A DNA stretch of 7,021 bases from an uncultured Pseudogracilibacillus sp. (lineage in GTDB: Bacteria; Bacillota; Bacilli; Bacillales; Amphibacillaceae), in NCBI GenBank assembly GCA_937974845.1, contig CALJVC010000040.1, positions 1 through 7,021 on the forward strand, given 5' to 3'. The position numbers and the translations under genes are program-made. This document shows positions 1 through 5,883 of the stretch, piece after piece. The notes beneath the pieces were generated by a model. It saw only the letters and a list, made by a program, of their open reading frames with translations, made no database searches and had not been told where the DNA came from. Position 1 is the first letter of the stretch, and each line of letters begins with the position of its first letter.

Positions 1-71
1 TAGAGTGCTCAAAATATTGGTGCCATTACGGTACCGAGAAAAGCTTGACACAAACGCTTTTGATAAAGGAC

Positions 72-100
72 TTGACAAATCTTGGATAACGTTTTACTAT
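72..100 (+). promoter_or_regulatory. Sigma-A-type promoter for the proC leader
   Basis: TTGACA lies at 72-77 and TACTAT at 95-100, separated by exactly 17 nt. This is a perfect -35 box and a 5-of-6 -10 box. Transcription would begin near 107, just before the T-box leader, which fits the expected arrangement. Another TTGACA at 45-50 has no -10 box at a usable distance. Confidence 0.8.
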
Positions 101-106
101 TTTATG

Positions 107-366
107 TAACTTAATAATGGAAGTGGCGATGAATAGGCGAGTACGTTAAGCGAATTAACAGAGATTGAAGCCCATCGGTTGAGAGGTTTCATTAATTACA
201 GCTTAGCGGAACCCTACCTAGGAGTCGTTAGTCTCATAAACTAACCGCCTTCGATGCGTTATCGTGAATAAGAGTGGACATAGCTAATCTATGTCAATTG
301 AGGTGGTACCGCGGAAAATTTCCCCATTTCCGTCCTTACGTGTAAGGACAGAAATGGGGTTTTTTA
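107..366 (+). promoter_or_regulatory. T-box leader, proline-specific, upstream of proC
   Basis: T-box leaders sense uncharged tRNA and allow transcription of the downstream gene when an amino acid is scarce. Visible parts: the stem I GATGA/AGTA region near 129-143; a distal stem in which TGAAGCC pairs with GGTTTCA and whose loop contains GGTTGAGA; and the specifier stretch GAACCCTACC at 209-218. Either reading of the specifier, CCC (212-214) or CCT (213-215), is a proline codon. Stem III is GACATAG (277-283) paired with CTATGTC (289-295). The T-box core GAGGTGGTACCGCGG is at 300-314. Its TGGT (304-307) can pair with a tRNA ending ACCA, as bacterial tRNA-Pro does. TGAGG (299-303) can pair with CCTTA (334-338) to form the antiterminator, which excludes the terminator. 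The proline specificity agrees with the gene it controls. Exact leader ends are inferred. Confidence 0.93.
322..366 (+). terminator. T-box intrinsic terminator
   Basis: CCCCATTTC (322-330) pairs with GAAATGGGG (351-359), and GTCCTTA pairs with TAAGGAC inside it, with one C/A mismatch between the two helices. A run of T follows from 360. The left arm includes CCTTA, which is also needed for the antiterminator, so the two structures are alternatives. Readthrough into proC would need uncharged tRNA-Pro. Confidence 0.93.
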
Positions 367-403
367 TTTGTAAAAAGTAAAGTTAGGGAAAGGGAGAGGG
401 AGT

Positions 404-1216
404 ATGGAGAAGATAAGTTTTATTGGAGCTGGATCGATGGCGGAAGCGGTCATTGCCGGCATCGTTCGTAAACAAGTTTTTGCAAAGGAAAATATTTACG
501 TTACAAATAAAGAAAATAAACAACGTTTACAGGAGTTAGAGGAAAACTACGGTATACAAAGTTCTAGTGACCGTCGAGAAGTGGTTTCCCAGGCAGATAT
601 TCTTGTAATAGCGACAAAGCCTTATGATGTCGAGTTAGCCCTGCAGGAAACGGCTCCTTATATTCGGGAAGGACAGTTGATTATCTCTGTTGTAGCTGGA
701 GTACCGACGAAGAAAATAGAGGAGACAGTGGGACAGGAAATAGGGGTCATTCGTTCGATGCCTAATACTTCTGCAACGATTGGCTACTCAGCAACAGCCC
801 TTTGTAAAGGGCGGTATGCAAGCGAAGGGGAAGTCGCTATCGCTCGGCGCTTGTTTGAAGCGATTGGCGAGGTCGTCCTTGTCGACGAGGAACAAATGCA
901 TATTGTAACAGGGCTTTCAGGAAGTGGTCCTGCGTATATATATTATATGGTTGAGGCGATGGAACAGGCGGCCATGGAAGAAGGGCTGGATCCTTCTACC
1001 GCTAAGCAACTGATAACCCAAACGGTCATCGGTGCTGGAAAGATGTTAGCAGAAAGGCCTGAATCTCCTGCCCAGTTACGGGAGCAAGTGACGAGCCCGA
1101 ATGGAACGACCGCTGCGGGAATCGCTACGTTGGAGGCTTTTGATGTCAAACGGGCTATGGTTGAATGTGTTAAGCAGGCCACGCGTCGTTCGGAAGCCCT
1201 TGGCTCTAGTGAGTAA
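404..1216 (+). CDS. proC: Pyrroline-5-carboxylate reductase
   Basis: Cytosolic enzyme for the last step of proline synthesis: it reduces 1-pyrroline-5-carboxylate to L-proline with NAD(P)H. The 270 residues are the usual family length. The N-terminus carries the Rossmann dinucleotide site GAGSMAEA (residues 8-15). The family motif MPNT is at 119-122. The C-terminal dimerisation and substrate domain has SGSGPAY (172-178) and SPNGTTAAG (231-239), the signature region of the family. The ATG at 404 follows a purine-rich AGGGAGAGGGAG ribosome binding site. The gene stands alone behind a proline T-box, so it is expected to be induced when charged tRNA-Pro runs low. No clear terminator was found after it. 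Bacilli can have several ProC paralogues (ProG, ProH, ProI), and which one this corresponds to cannot be decided here. Confidence 0.96.
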   Translation: MEKISFIGAGSMAEAVIAGIVRKQVFAKENIYVTNKENKQRLQELEENYGIQSSSDRREVVSQADILVIATKPYDVELALQETAPYIREGQLIISVVAGVPTKKIEETVGQEIGVIRSMPNTSATIGYSATALCKGRYASEGEVAIARRLFEAIGEVVLVDEEQMHIVTGLSGSGPAYIYYMVEAMEQAAMEEGLDPSTAKQLITQTVIGAGKMLAERPESPAQLREQVTSPNGTTAAGIATLEAFDVKRAMVECVKQATRRSEALGSSE

Positions 1217-1412
1217 TTTGTTTTTTCGAGTCTACAAGGATTAAGTACTTTTTAAAGAGAACCTTAATTTCTTCTTTACTTACCCTTGGCTTAAGATCCA
1301 TTAAACGTTTTATACCTATATAGAGTTCCTTCTGTTTTACAGGTTGTTTTTCAAATTACCCTTCTTTTGTAAAGGTAGCCGTTTTAGTACAGCTGTATTT
1401 TGTGAACATTCA

Positions 1413-1441
1413 TTGCTACTTAAATTATATGGCGGTAAAAT
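1413..1441 (+). promoter_or_regulatory. Candidate promoter for tadA-cob operon
   Basis: TTGCTA at 1413-1418 and TAAAAT at 1436-1441 are 17 nt apart, matching the sigma-A consensus at 4 of 6 and 5 of 6 positions. The predicted transcription start near 1448 is about 28 nt upstream of the tadA ATG at 1476. This supports the short TadA start and leaves no room for a riboswitch leader. The assignment rests on sequence match only. Confidence 0.5.
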
Positions 1442-1475
1442 AACAATAGATTATGTACAAAGGATGGAAAAACTA

Positions 1476-1961
1476 ATGACAGAAGATGAGAAGTTTATGT
1501 CCTTAGCTATAGAAGAAGCAAAAAAGGCCGAGGCCGAAGGGGAGGTTCCAATCGGAGCGGTAATCGTCTATGAAGGAAAAGTCATTGCAAGGGGTTATAA
1601 TCAACGGGAGGCAAGGGAAGAAACTTTAAGCCATGCTGAACTAATTGCTATTGAGAAAGCGAACAAGGTATTAGGAAGCTGGCGTTTAGAAGGGTGTACC
1701 CTTTATGTTACGTTAGAACCATGCCCGATGTGTGCTGGTGCCCTTATTCAATCTCGGATGGAGCGGGTTGTTTATGGGGCTTGGGATCCGAAGGCCGGTT
1801 GCGTCGGCAGTTTAATGAATTTACTGGAGGAAGAACGTTTTAACCACCAGGTGGCATGGACAGGCGGTATTTTAGAAGAAGAGTGCCGTCTCCTTTTATC
1901 TAACTTCTTTAAAAGGTTACGGGAGGAGAAAAGTCGCAAGGTTGAGGAGAGGAAGGTATGA
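1476..1961 (+). CDS. tadA: tRNA-specific adenosine deaminase TadA
   Basis: Zinc-dependent deaminase that converts A34 to inosine at the wobble position of tRNA-Arg(ACG), so that one tRNA reads CGU, CGC and CGA. From the ATG at 1476 the protein has 161 residues and begins MTEDEKFM, which matches the start and length I recall for Bacillus subtilis TadA. The deaminase motif HAE (53-55) supplies the zinc-ligand His53 and the proton-shuttle Glu55. PCPMC (82-86) supplies Cys83 and Cys86. EVPIGAV near residue 23 and the C-terminal helix region are also typical. AAAGGA at 1459-1464 serves as ribosome binding site. The frame stays open upstream to an ATG at 1344, but that extension has no family similarity or ribosome binding site and would begin upstream of the proposed promoter. 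The stop codon overlaps the cobU start by 4 nt, so the two are probably translationally coupled. Confidence 0.95.
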   Translation: MTEDEKFMSLAIEEAKKAEAEGEVPIGAVIVYEGKVIARGYNQREAREETLSHAELIAIEKANKVLGSWRLEGCTLYVTLEPCPMCAGALIQSRMERVVYGAWDPKAGCVGSLMNLLEEERFNHQVAWTGGILEEECRLLLSNFFKRLREEKSRKVEERKV

Positions 1962-2551
1962 AAAAAGACCAAGGTCAGCTTATTTTTATTAGCGGTGGTG
2001 TTCGGAGCGGTAAAAGTAGTTTTGCCGAGGCCCTTGCTTACAAGATTCAAGACCAAACCGGTGAGAATTTAACCTATATCGCAACCAGTCTCAGAACAGA
2101 TGCAGAGATGGAGGAACGAATTCAGCATCATCAAAGTCTGCGCCGGTTAAGTGGTCGGAAGTGGCGAACCTATGAAATTAGTAGGAATTTTTCTAGGCAG
2201 ATAGAGGGGAAGGATTTTTCAGGCATTGTTCTTATCGATTGTGTAACTGTCCTACTAGCTAATGAGTTATTTATAGAGGTTGGTCCTTTAGATCAATTGC
2301 TAGAAAGAAGCCGGAACTTAATAAGGGATTTAGAGGAAGCAATCCTCCAGTTAAAAAATAAGGTCCATACCCTCATCCTTGTATCTAATGAAATACAGTT
2401 TGAGGCCCATAGCGAACCTTTCGTTCAGCTCTATCAATGGTCGTTAGGACGTTTACATCAAGCGATTGTCACCCTCAGTACAGCCTCTTTTTTAGTGGAG
2501 GCTTCAATTCCTATCCAAATGAAAGGGATTCCATTATTTTCGGAGAATTAG
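1958..2551 (+). CDS. cobU: CobU: adenosylcobinamide kinase / adenosylcobinamide-phosphate guanylyltransferase
   Basis: CobU phosphorylates adenosylcobinamide and then transfers GMP to give adenosylcobinamide-GDP, the activated corrinoid half for CobS. The 197 residues are slightly longer than the roughly 180 of Salmonella CobU. Visible motifs are the P-loop GGVRSGKS (13-20), IATSLRTDAEMEERIQHH (41-58) with the histidine pair that contains the guanylylated His in Salmonella CobU, VLIDCVT (91-97) at the Walker B position, and LVSNEI (141-146). The family block after NE, normally a GxGIVP-type sequence, is replaced here by QFEAHSEP, while the following LGRLHQ helix is kept. The kinase P-loop and guanylylated His therefore look intact, but part of the conserved active-site wall is altered. 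The start overlaps the tadA stop (ATGA, 1958-1961), with GGAGAGGAAGG just upstream. A second, differently degenerate homologue lies at 3457. Confidence 0.88.
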   Translation: MKKDQGQLIFISGGVRSGKSSFAEALAYKIQDQTGENLTYIATSLRTDAEMEERIQHHQSLRRLSGRKWRTYEISRNFSRQIEGKDFSGIVLIDCVTVLLANELFIEVGPLDQLLERSRNLIRDLEEAILQLKNKVHTLILVSNEIQFEAHSEPFVQLYQWSLGRLHQAIVTLSTASFLVEASIPIQMKGIPLFSEN

Positions 2552-2569
2552 AAAGGTAGTGTAACAGCG

Positions 2570-3367
2570 GTGCGGTCTTTTCTTTATGGATTCATTTTCA
2601 ATCTACAATTCTTTACGACTATACCGATTAAAGGGATACAAGTTCCACTGGATAGGGAAAGCCTCCGGAGGAGTGTTCAACTTTTTCCACTTTTAGGTTT
2701 ATTGCAAGGTCTGCTTTTTAGCTTATTGGCCTATATTTTATATACTTGGACATCTTTATCCCCCTTAGTCTTAACGTTAGTGCTTTGGTTATTTCCGATT
2801 CTTTTTACCGGTGGCCTGCATTTAGATGGTTGGATCGATAGCAGTGATGCTTATTTTTCCTATCGGGATAAGAAACGTCGGATTGAAATTTTAGCTGATC
2901 CAGCCGTCGGTGCCTTCGGTCTGTTGAGTGTCATCGTCCTTTTAGTCCTTCGGTTCGTTTTCCTTTATGAAATAGTAAAGAAACTGGTGCCAGCTTCCTT
3001 TGTACTCTTTCTGCTCGTATATTTTTTTAGTAGGGTAAGTATGAACATGTTCATTACCTTTATCCCGCCCCTTAAGGACGAGGGACTAGGAAGGATGTTT
3101 CACCAGGCTAGTCATCCTAACATTCTTTTATATAACGGAGGCTTTATCCTCCTTTTATATCTGTTTCTCTACTTATATGAGCCAAGTCTCTTAATCGTCG
3201 GCTTGCTCTTCTTCCTAGCTATGCTTCTTGCTTATCTTGTAATCAAAAGGAAAATTGTAACCGCCTTTGGTGGAATCAACGGTGACTTAGCTGGCGGAGC
3301 GACGGAGGGAATGGAGACTATTTTGTGGTTACTTCTTTGGGTATATCATTATTATGTCATGGGATGA
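2570..3367 (+). CDS. cobS: Adenosylcobinamide-GDP ribazoletransferase (cobalamin synthase)
   Basis: Integral membrane enzyme that joins adenosylcobinamide-GDP to alpha-ribazole or its 5'-phosphate, making adenosylcobalamin (phosphate) and releasing GMP. The 265 residues are typical in length and strongly hydrophobic, with several membrane segments (about 38-58, 64-80, 115-135, 140-165, 187-225). The conserved acidic motif GGLHLDGWIDSSDA is at 81-94, followed by RDKKRRIEIL and DPAVGAFG (100-117). The second family motif GGINGDLAGGATE is at 234-246. The chosen start is the GTG at 2570. AAAGG at 2552-2556 is about 13 nt away, a rather long spacing, but the N-terminal FNLQFFTTIPI sequence matches the usual CobS start. 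The gene follows cobU by 18 nt and is presumably in the same transcript. Confidence 0.94.
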   Translation: MRSFLYGFIFNLQFFTTIPIKGIQVPLDRESLRRSVQLFPLLGLLQGLLFSLLAYILYTWTSLSPLVLTLVLWLFPILFTGGLHLDGWIDSSDAYFSYRDKKRRIEILADPAVGAFGLLSVIVLLVLRFVFLYEIVKKLVPASFVLFLLVYFFSRVSMNMFITFIPPLKDEGLGRMFHQASHPNILLYNGGFILLLYLFLYLYEPSLLIVGLLFFLAMLLAYLVIKRKIVTAFGGINGDLAGGATEGMETILWLLLWVYHYYVMG

Positions 3368-3456
3368 CTGGAAAAATGGACTATCAGAAACTACTTAACG
3401 AGTGAAGGCTAGGGATCAAGCTCGGAAAATATTACTTAAAAAGGTGATGAAGATCG

Positions 3457-3888
3457 ATGCACTTTGTTATCGGCGGTGCCTACAATGGTAAAGCGCAATG
3501 GGTGAGGACGCACTATCAATTGGATAGGAAATCTTCTTACCTTTGGCAATCAGCCTATGAAGACCCTTCTTTACCGAAGGAATTAGGAAAATATACGAGC
3601 CAACTTATTATATTAGAAGGAATAGAATATTGGTTAAAGCAATTACTCAATCATTATGAAGATAGCCAGGATCGGGCGATAGAATATATCGAGGCTTGGA
3701 AAGCTTGGTCCCAGCAAGACGGTAATAAGCTAGTAGTAATTGGTACTGATATTTCTAAAGGAATCGTACCGATCGAAGCGGAGGAGCGCCTTTGGCGGGA
3801 CGTCACAGGAAGGTTTTATCAAAGGATGGTGGAAGAAGCGGCTAGGGTCCATTACATTTGGTACGGCATTGCTAAAACTTTGAAATAG
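3457..3888 (+). CDS. Second, divergent CobU-family protein
   Basis: A short (143 residue) relative of CobU, recognised mainly from its C-terminal half: GTDISKGIVPIE (96-107) followed by RLWRDVTGRFYQRM (111-124) and WYGIAKTLK at the end. These align with the NEVGxGIVP, RxFRDxxGRxNQ and xxGIxxxLK blocks of CobU. The N-terminus has a P-loop-like GGAYNGKA (6-13) in which the usual Ser/Thr after Lys is Ala. LIILEGIEYWL (50-60) sits at the Walker B position. The RIQHH segment with the guanylylated histidine is missing, so guanylyltransferase activity by the usual route is unlikely. It may be an adenosylcobinamide kinase, a subunit working with the CobU at 1958, or a regulatory homologue. The near-consensus AAGGTGATG at 3441-3449 sets the start. 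An 89-nt gap separates it from cobS, and cblT follows after 15 nt. Confidence 0.75.
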   Translation: MHFVIGGAYNGKAQWVRTHYQLDRKSSYLWQSAYEDPSLPKELGKYTSQLIILEGIEYWLKQLLNHYEDSQDRAIEYIEAWKAWSQQDGNKLVVIGTDISKGIVPIEAEERLWRDVTGRFYQRMVEEAARVHYIWYGIAKTLK

Positions 3889-3903
3889 TTAGGAGGTACA
3901 TAT

Positions 3904-4380
3904 ATGACTGCGGGACGTTTAAGTTTACTCGCTTTGTTTATTGCTATTTCAGTGCTCGGTGGTTTTATTAAAATACCAGCCATCGTCGGGAGTATCGCGC
4001 TAGATTTATTTCCAGCTTTGATGGCAGCGATTTACTTAGGGAGAAACTCAGGCGCTTTAGTCGGAGCGTTTGGTCATTTAGCTTCGGCAATGATTGGTGG
4101 ACTGTCCCTCGGTCCCCTTCATCTTCTGATTGCTTTGTTTATGGCCATCATTGTTTATTTCTTTGAAATACTTTATACGAAGAGCCTTTCCTTGATTGCA
4201 GGCCTATTTGTATTGATTGCTAACACGTTCCTCGTACCGTTACCGATGATTTATTTCTTTAGTTCAAAGTTTTACATCGCCTTGTTACCACCATTATTTG
4301 TTGGTTCTCTAGTTAATATAGCCATCGCTTTACTTCTTATTCCATGGTTTCGACCAATTTTTGAACGTATTTCTAAATAA
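3904..4380 (+). CDS. cblT: ECF transporter S component, probable alpha-ribazole transporter CblT
   Basis: A very hydrophobic 158-residue protein with about six membrane segments (roughly 6-24, 31-46, 50-68, 71-91, 95-118, 123-148) and no soluble domain, the usual size and shape of an ECF-type vitamin-uptake S component. The first segment contains A10-xxx-A14 (ALFIA), resembling the AxxxA contact with EcfT seen in that group. No EcfA or EcfT gene is near, so it would use a shared energising module encoded elsewhere. The name CblT rests on context: it sits directly after nucleotide-loop genes and faces a CblS-type kinase, and CblT and CblS form the alpha-ribazole import and phosphorylation route known from Listeria and Geobacillus. 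AGGAGGT at 3891-3897 is an excellent ribosome binding site. An S component for another corrinoid precursor remains possible. Confidence 0.75.
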   Translation: MTAGRLSLLALFIAISVLGGFIKIPAIVGSIALDLFPALMAAIYLGRNSGALVGAFGHLASAMIGGLSLGPLHLLIALFMAIIVYFFEILYTKSLSLIAGLFVLIANTFLVPLPMIYFFSSKFYIALLPPLFVGSLVNIAIALLLIPWFRPIFERISK

Positions 4381-4420
4381 ACGATCCCTGATACGGATTT
4401 ACACCCGTACCGGGGATCAT
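4381..4420. terminator. Hairpin shared by convergent cblT and cblS
   Basis: ACGATCCCTGATACGG (4381-4396) pairs with CCGTACCGGGGATCAT (4405-4420) around the loop ATTTACAC, a 16-position stem with two mismatches. It begins at the base after the cblT stop and its last base is part of the cblS stop, so it fills the whole intergenic space. U-tracts are weak on both sides (TATCTTT on plus, TATTTAG on minus). A bidirectional terminator is the likely role. Confidence 0.65.
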
Positions 4421-5133
4421 TATCTTTGCACATATAAGGGATGATAGTAGCCTTTGGCCATCGTTTGAATCGTTTCTTTTTTCTCCTTTTCAAAAGCAAT
4501 AAGAAAGCAAGTAGCCGGTCCGCCAGATTTTTTTATATCTAAGGAAGTTTCGAGAGAAAGGTTCGATTTTGTCAACCTTTGCCATTCAGCTAAAATTCCC
4601 TTTGAACCGACGGCGACTAGGTCGATTACCCCTTCTTCTTGGACGAAACTTTCGTAAAGGGAAAGCGGGGCTACTTGCTTGGCATGCTTAATTACTTCCT
4701 TACCAACGAGGGGACTTCCGATGACGGCAAAACCATCGGAAACAGTTGGGCGTCGGCGTTTTTTCCGATTCCTTTTTCGTCGTCCTAGCATCGTAATCCC
4801 GAAGGCCGATTCCTTTAAGCTAAAATTAGATTCCGTACTTCCTGTAATTGGTAAATCCTTAATTTTTGTTTCGCTAAGTAATCGTTGAATTCCTTCAACA
4901 TAGTCTAACCAAGCTTCATCATTTGTGAAATTTTGTAAAATGATAGCCAAAGGTTTGGCTCGGGTCCGTAGAAGGTCCATATAGGTGACCCGGCAGGAGT
5001 AATAACTAGCCATGGCATTAGGTACTTGGACAGAATCCGTTACTTTTTCTCCGATCGAGCCACTATTGTCGCTAGAAATTACTAGTTCCTCATCCTGGCT
5101 AAGGGGCAGGATGAGGACGTCGGAGGAATTCAT
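4420..5133 (-). CDS. cblS: Probable alpha-ribazole kinase CblS (AIR synthase-like fold)
   Basis: CblS phosphorylates alpha-ribazole to alpha-ribazole 5'-phosphate, the lower-ligand substrate for CobS, so imported alpha-ribazole can be used without CobT. The 237-residue protein resembles the AIR-synthase/PurM-like ATP-binding superfamily. It has an N-terminal acidic and Gly-rich segment SSDNSGSIGEK (20-30), a central PLAIILQNF..DEAWLDYVEGI region (61-82) and DLPITGSTESNF (93-104). These match what I recall for the CblS group; the identification also leans on the facing cblT gene and the cob genes around it. A run of basic residues, RRKRNRKKRRR at 118-128, follows FGITMLG and is unusual. The ATG at 5133 has AAGGAGG 5 nt upstream and overlaps the pduO stop by 4 nt (ATGA), so translation is probably coupled. 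Confidence 0.78.
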   Translation of the reverse strand: MNSSDVLILPLSQDEELVISSDNSGSIGEKVTDSVQVPNAMASYYSCRVTYMDLLRTRAKPLAIILQNFTNDEAWLDYVEGIQRLLSETKIKDLPITGSTESNFSLKESAFGITMLGRRKRNRKKRRRPTVSDGFAVIGSPLVGKEVIKHAKQVAPLSLYESFVQEEGVIDLVAVGSKGILAEWQRLTKSNLSLETSLDIKKSGGPATCFLIAFEKEKKETIQTMAKGYYHPLYVQR

Positions 5134-5735
5134 TTTTCCTCCTTCTTGGCTGAGTCGGAGGATTTTTTTGTATGAAAGACCTTGGCACTTCTTTCGTAAG
5201 CGACGTCTTTCACATCGACTCGACTATTAGCTACACGGGCAGCTGCAAAGAAGTAATCCGATAATCGGTTTACATATTGTAAGGCCGTATGTGGTACGTC
5301 ATCTTCCTCTTGAAGAAGGGCTACAATTTGTCTTTCTGCCCGTCGAGCAATCGTTCGAGCAATATGCAAGGAAGCGGCTAGTGCTGTTCCTCCTGGTAGA
5401 ATGAAGTATTCTAAATCAGGGGCTTCATCGGTCAATTCATCGATGCGGGTTTCGAGGTATTCAATGGCCGTCTTATCCAAACGATATTTTCTTTCTTCTT
5501 CAGGTAGAATGACGGAAAGGTCGGAACCGCTATCAAAAATTTCATGTTGGATTTTTATTAAATCTTCTCTTAAATCGGCGAAGGTTTCATCATGAATTTC
5601 AGTGATAGCCTTTCCTACGAAGGCATTTAGTTCATCTAAGCTACCATAAGCTTCTACCCGTGGATGGTTTTTAAAAACCCTTCCTCCTACTAGACTCGTT
5701 CGTCCTTTGTCACCGGATTTTGTATACAAACGCAC
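5130..5735 (-). CDS. pduO: PduO-type ATP:cob(I)alamin adenosyltransferase
   Basis: Cytosolic enzyme that transfers the 5'-deoxyadenosyl group of ATP to cob(I)alamin or cob(I)inamide, giving the adenosylated corrinoid that CobU requires. The 201 residues are typical of the single-domain PduO/MMAB family (YvqK in Bacillus subtilis). The N-terminal ATP-binding motif YTKSGDKGRTSLVGG is at 4-18, followed by RVEAYGSLDELNAFVG (26-41). The core helix motifs FILPGGT (111-117), LHIARTIARRAERQ (123-136) and YVNRLSDYFFAAAR (154-167) carry the conserved Arg, Glu and Asn residues. The C-terminal tail is charged and Lys-rich. The start is a GTG at 5735 with AAAGGAGG 7 nt upstream. It is first in a two-gene minus-strand operon with cblS, from a promoter at 5786-5814. 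Confidence 0.95.
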   Translation of the reverse strand: MRLYTKSGDKGRTSLVGGRVFKNHPRVEAYGSLDELNAFVGKAITEIHDETFADLREDLIKIQHEIFDSGSDLSVILPEEERKYRLDKTAIEYLETRIDELTDEAPDLEYFILPGGTALAASLHIARTIARRAERQIVALLQEEDDVPHTALQYVNRLSDYFFAAARVANSRVDVKDVAYERSAKVFHTKKSSDSAKKEEK

Positions 5736-5785
5736 GTCGTTTCCTCCTTTAAAAATGTAATTTTCTGAAAAAAGTATATGCTTTC

Positions 5786-5814
5786 ATTATACAATGACTC
5801 TCTTTAAAGACCAA
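5786..5814 (-). promoter_or_regulatory. Promoter of pduO-cblS
   Basis: On the minus strand a perfect TATAAT occupies 5791-5786, with TTGGTC at 5814-5809 and a 17-nt spacer. Transcription would start near 5779, about 45 nt before the GTG of pduO. No riboswitch-sized leader fits in that distance. Confidence 0.7.
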
Positions 5815-5848
5815 CGACTAGACATATGAAACATAACAACTTTTTCCA

Positions 5849-5877
5849 TTGCGCCTTTTGGGGAAAAGGTGTATAAT
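5849..5877 (+). promoter_or_regulatory. Promoter of the SRP RNA gene
   Basis: TTGCGC (5849-5854) and a perfect TATAAT (5872-5877) are separated by 17 nt. The predicted start near 5884 coincides with the expected 5' end of the SRP RNA. It is divergent from the pduO promoter, with 34 nt between the two -35 boxes. Confidence 0.8.
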
Positions 5878-5883
5878 GAAAAT

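Noticed and set aside
21..37. Small hairpin GGTGCC/GGTACC before the proC promoter
   Set aside because: It has only 6 bp with one G-U and no T-run, so it is too weak to call as a terminator. The GGTACCGAGAAAA part only loosely resembles a T-box core.
2..109. Open frame at the left edge, possibly a gene tail
   Set aside because: It runs through the proC promoter and ends just after it, and the 35-residue translation matches nothing I recognise. Probably chance.
943..1182. Minus-strand frame inside proC (79 codons)
   Set aside because: It lies wholly inside the conserved proC coding region, has no ribosome binding site, and its translation resembles no family.
1344..1475. Long TadA start giving a 205-residue protein
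   Set aside because: The extra 44 residues have no family similarity, there is no ribosome binding site at 1344, and the likely promoter lies inside the extension. Starting at 1476 gives the normal 161 residues.
1772..2056. Minus-strand frame across the tadA/cobU junction
   Set aside because: Shadow of two well-supported plus-strand genes, with no recognisable domain.
4272..4499. Minus-strand frame across the cblT end and the hairpin
   Set aside because: It overlaps both cblT and the cblS C-terminus in another frame and lacks any family motif.
4679..5595. Plus-strand frames at 4679-4888, 5012-5230 and 5401-5595
   Set aside because: They are antisense to cblS and pduO, whose motifs and ribosome binding sites are clear. 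None has its own start signals.
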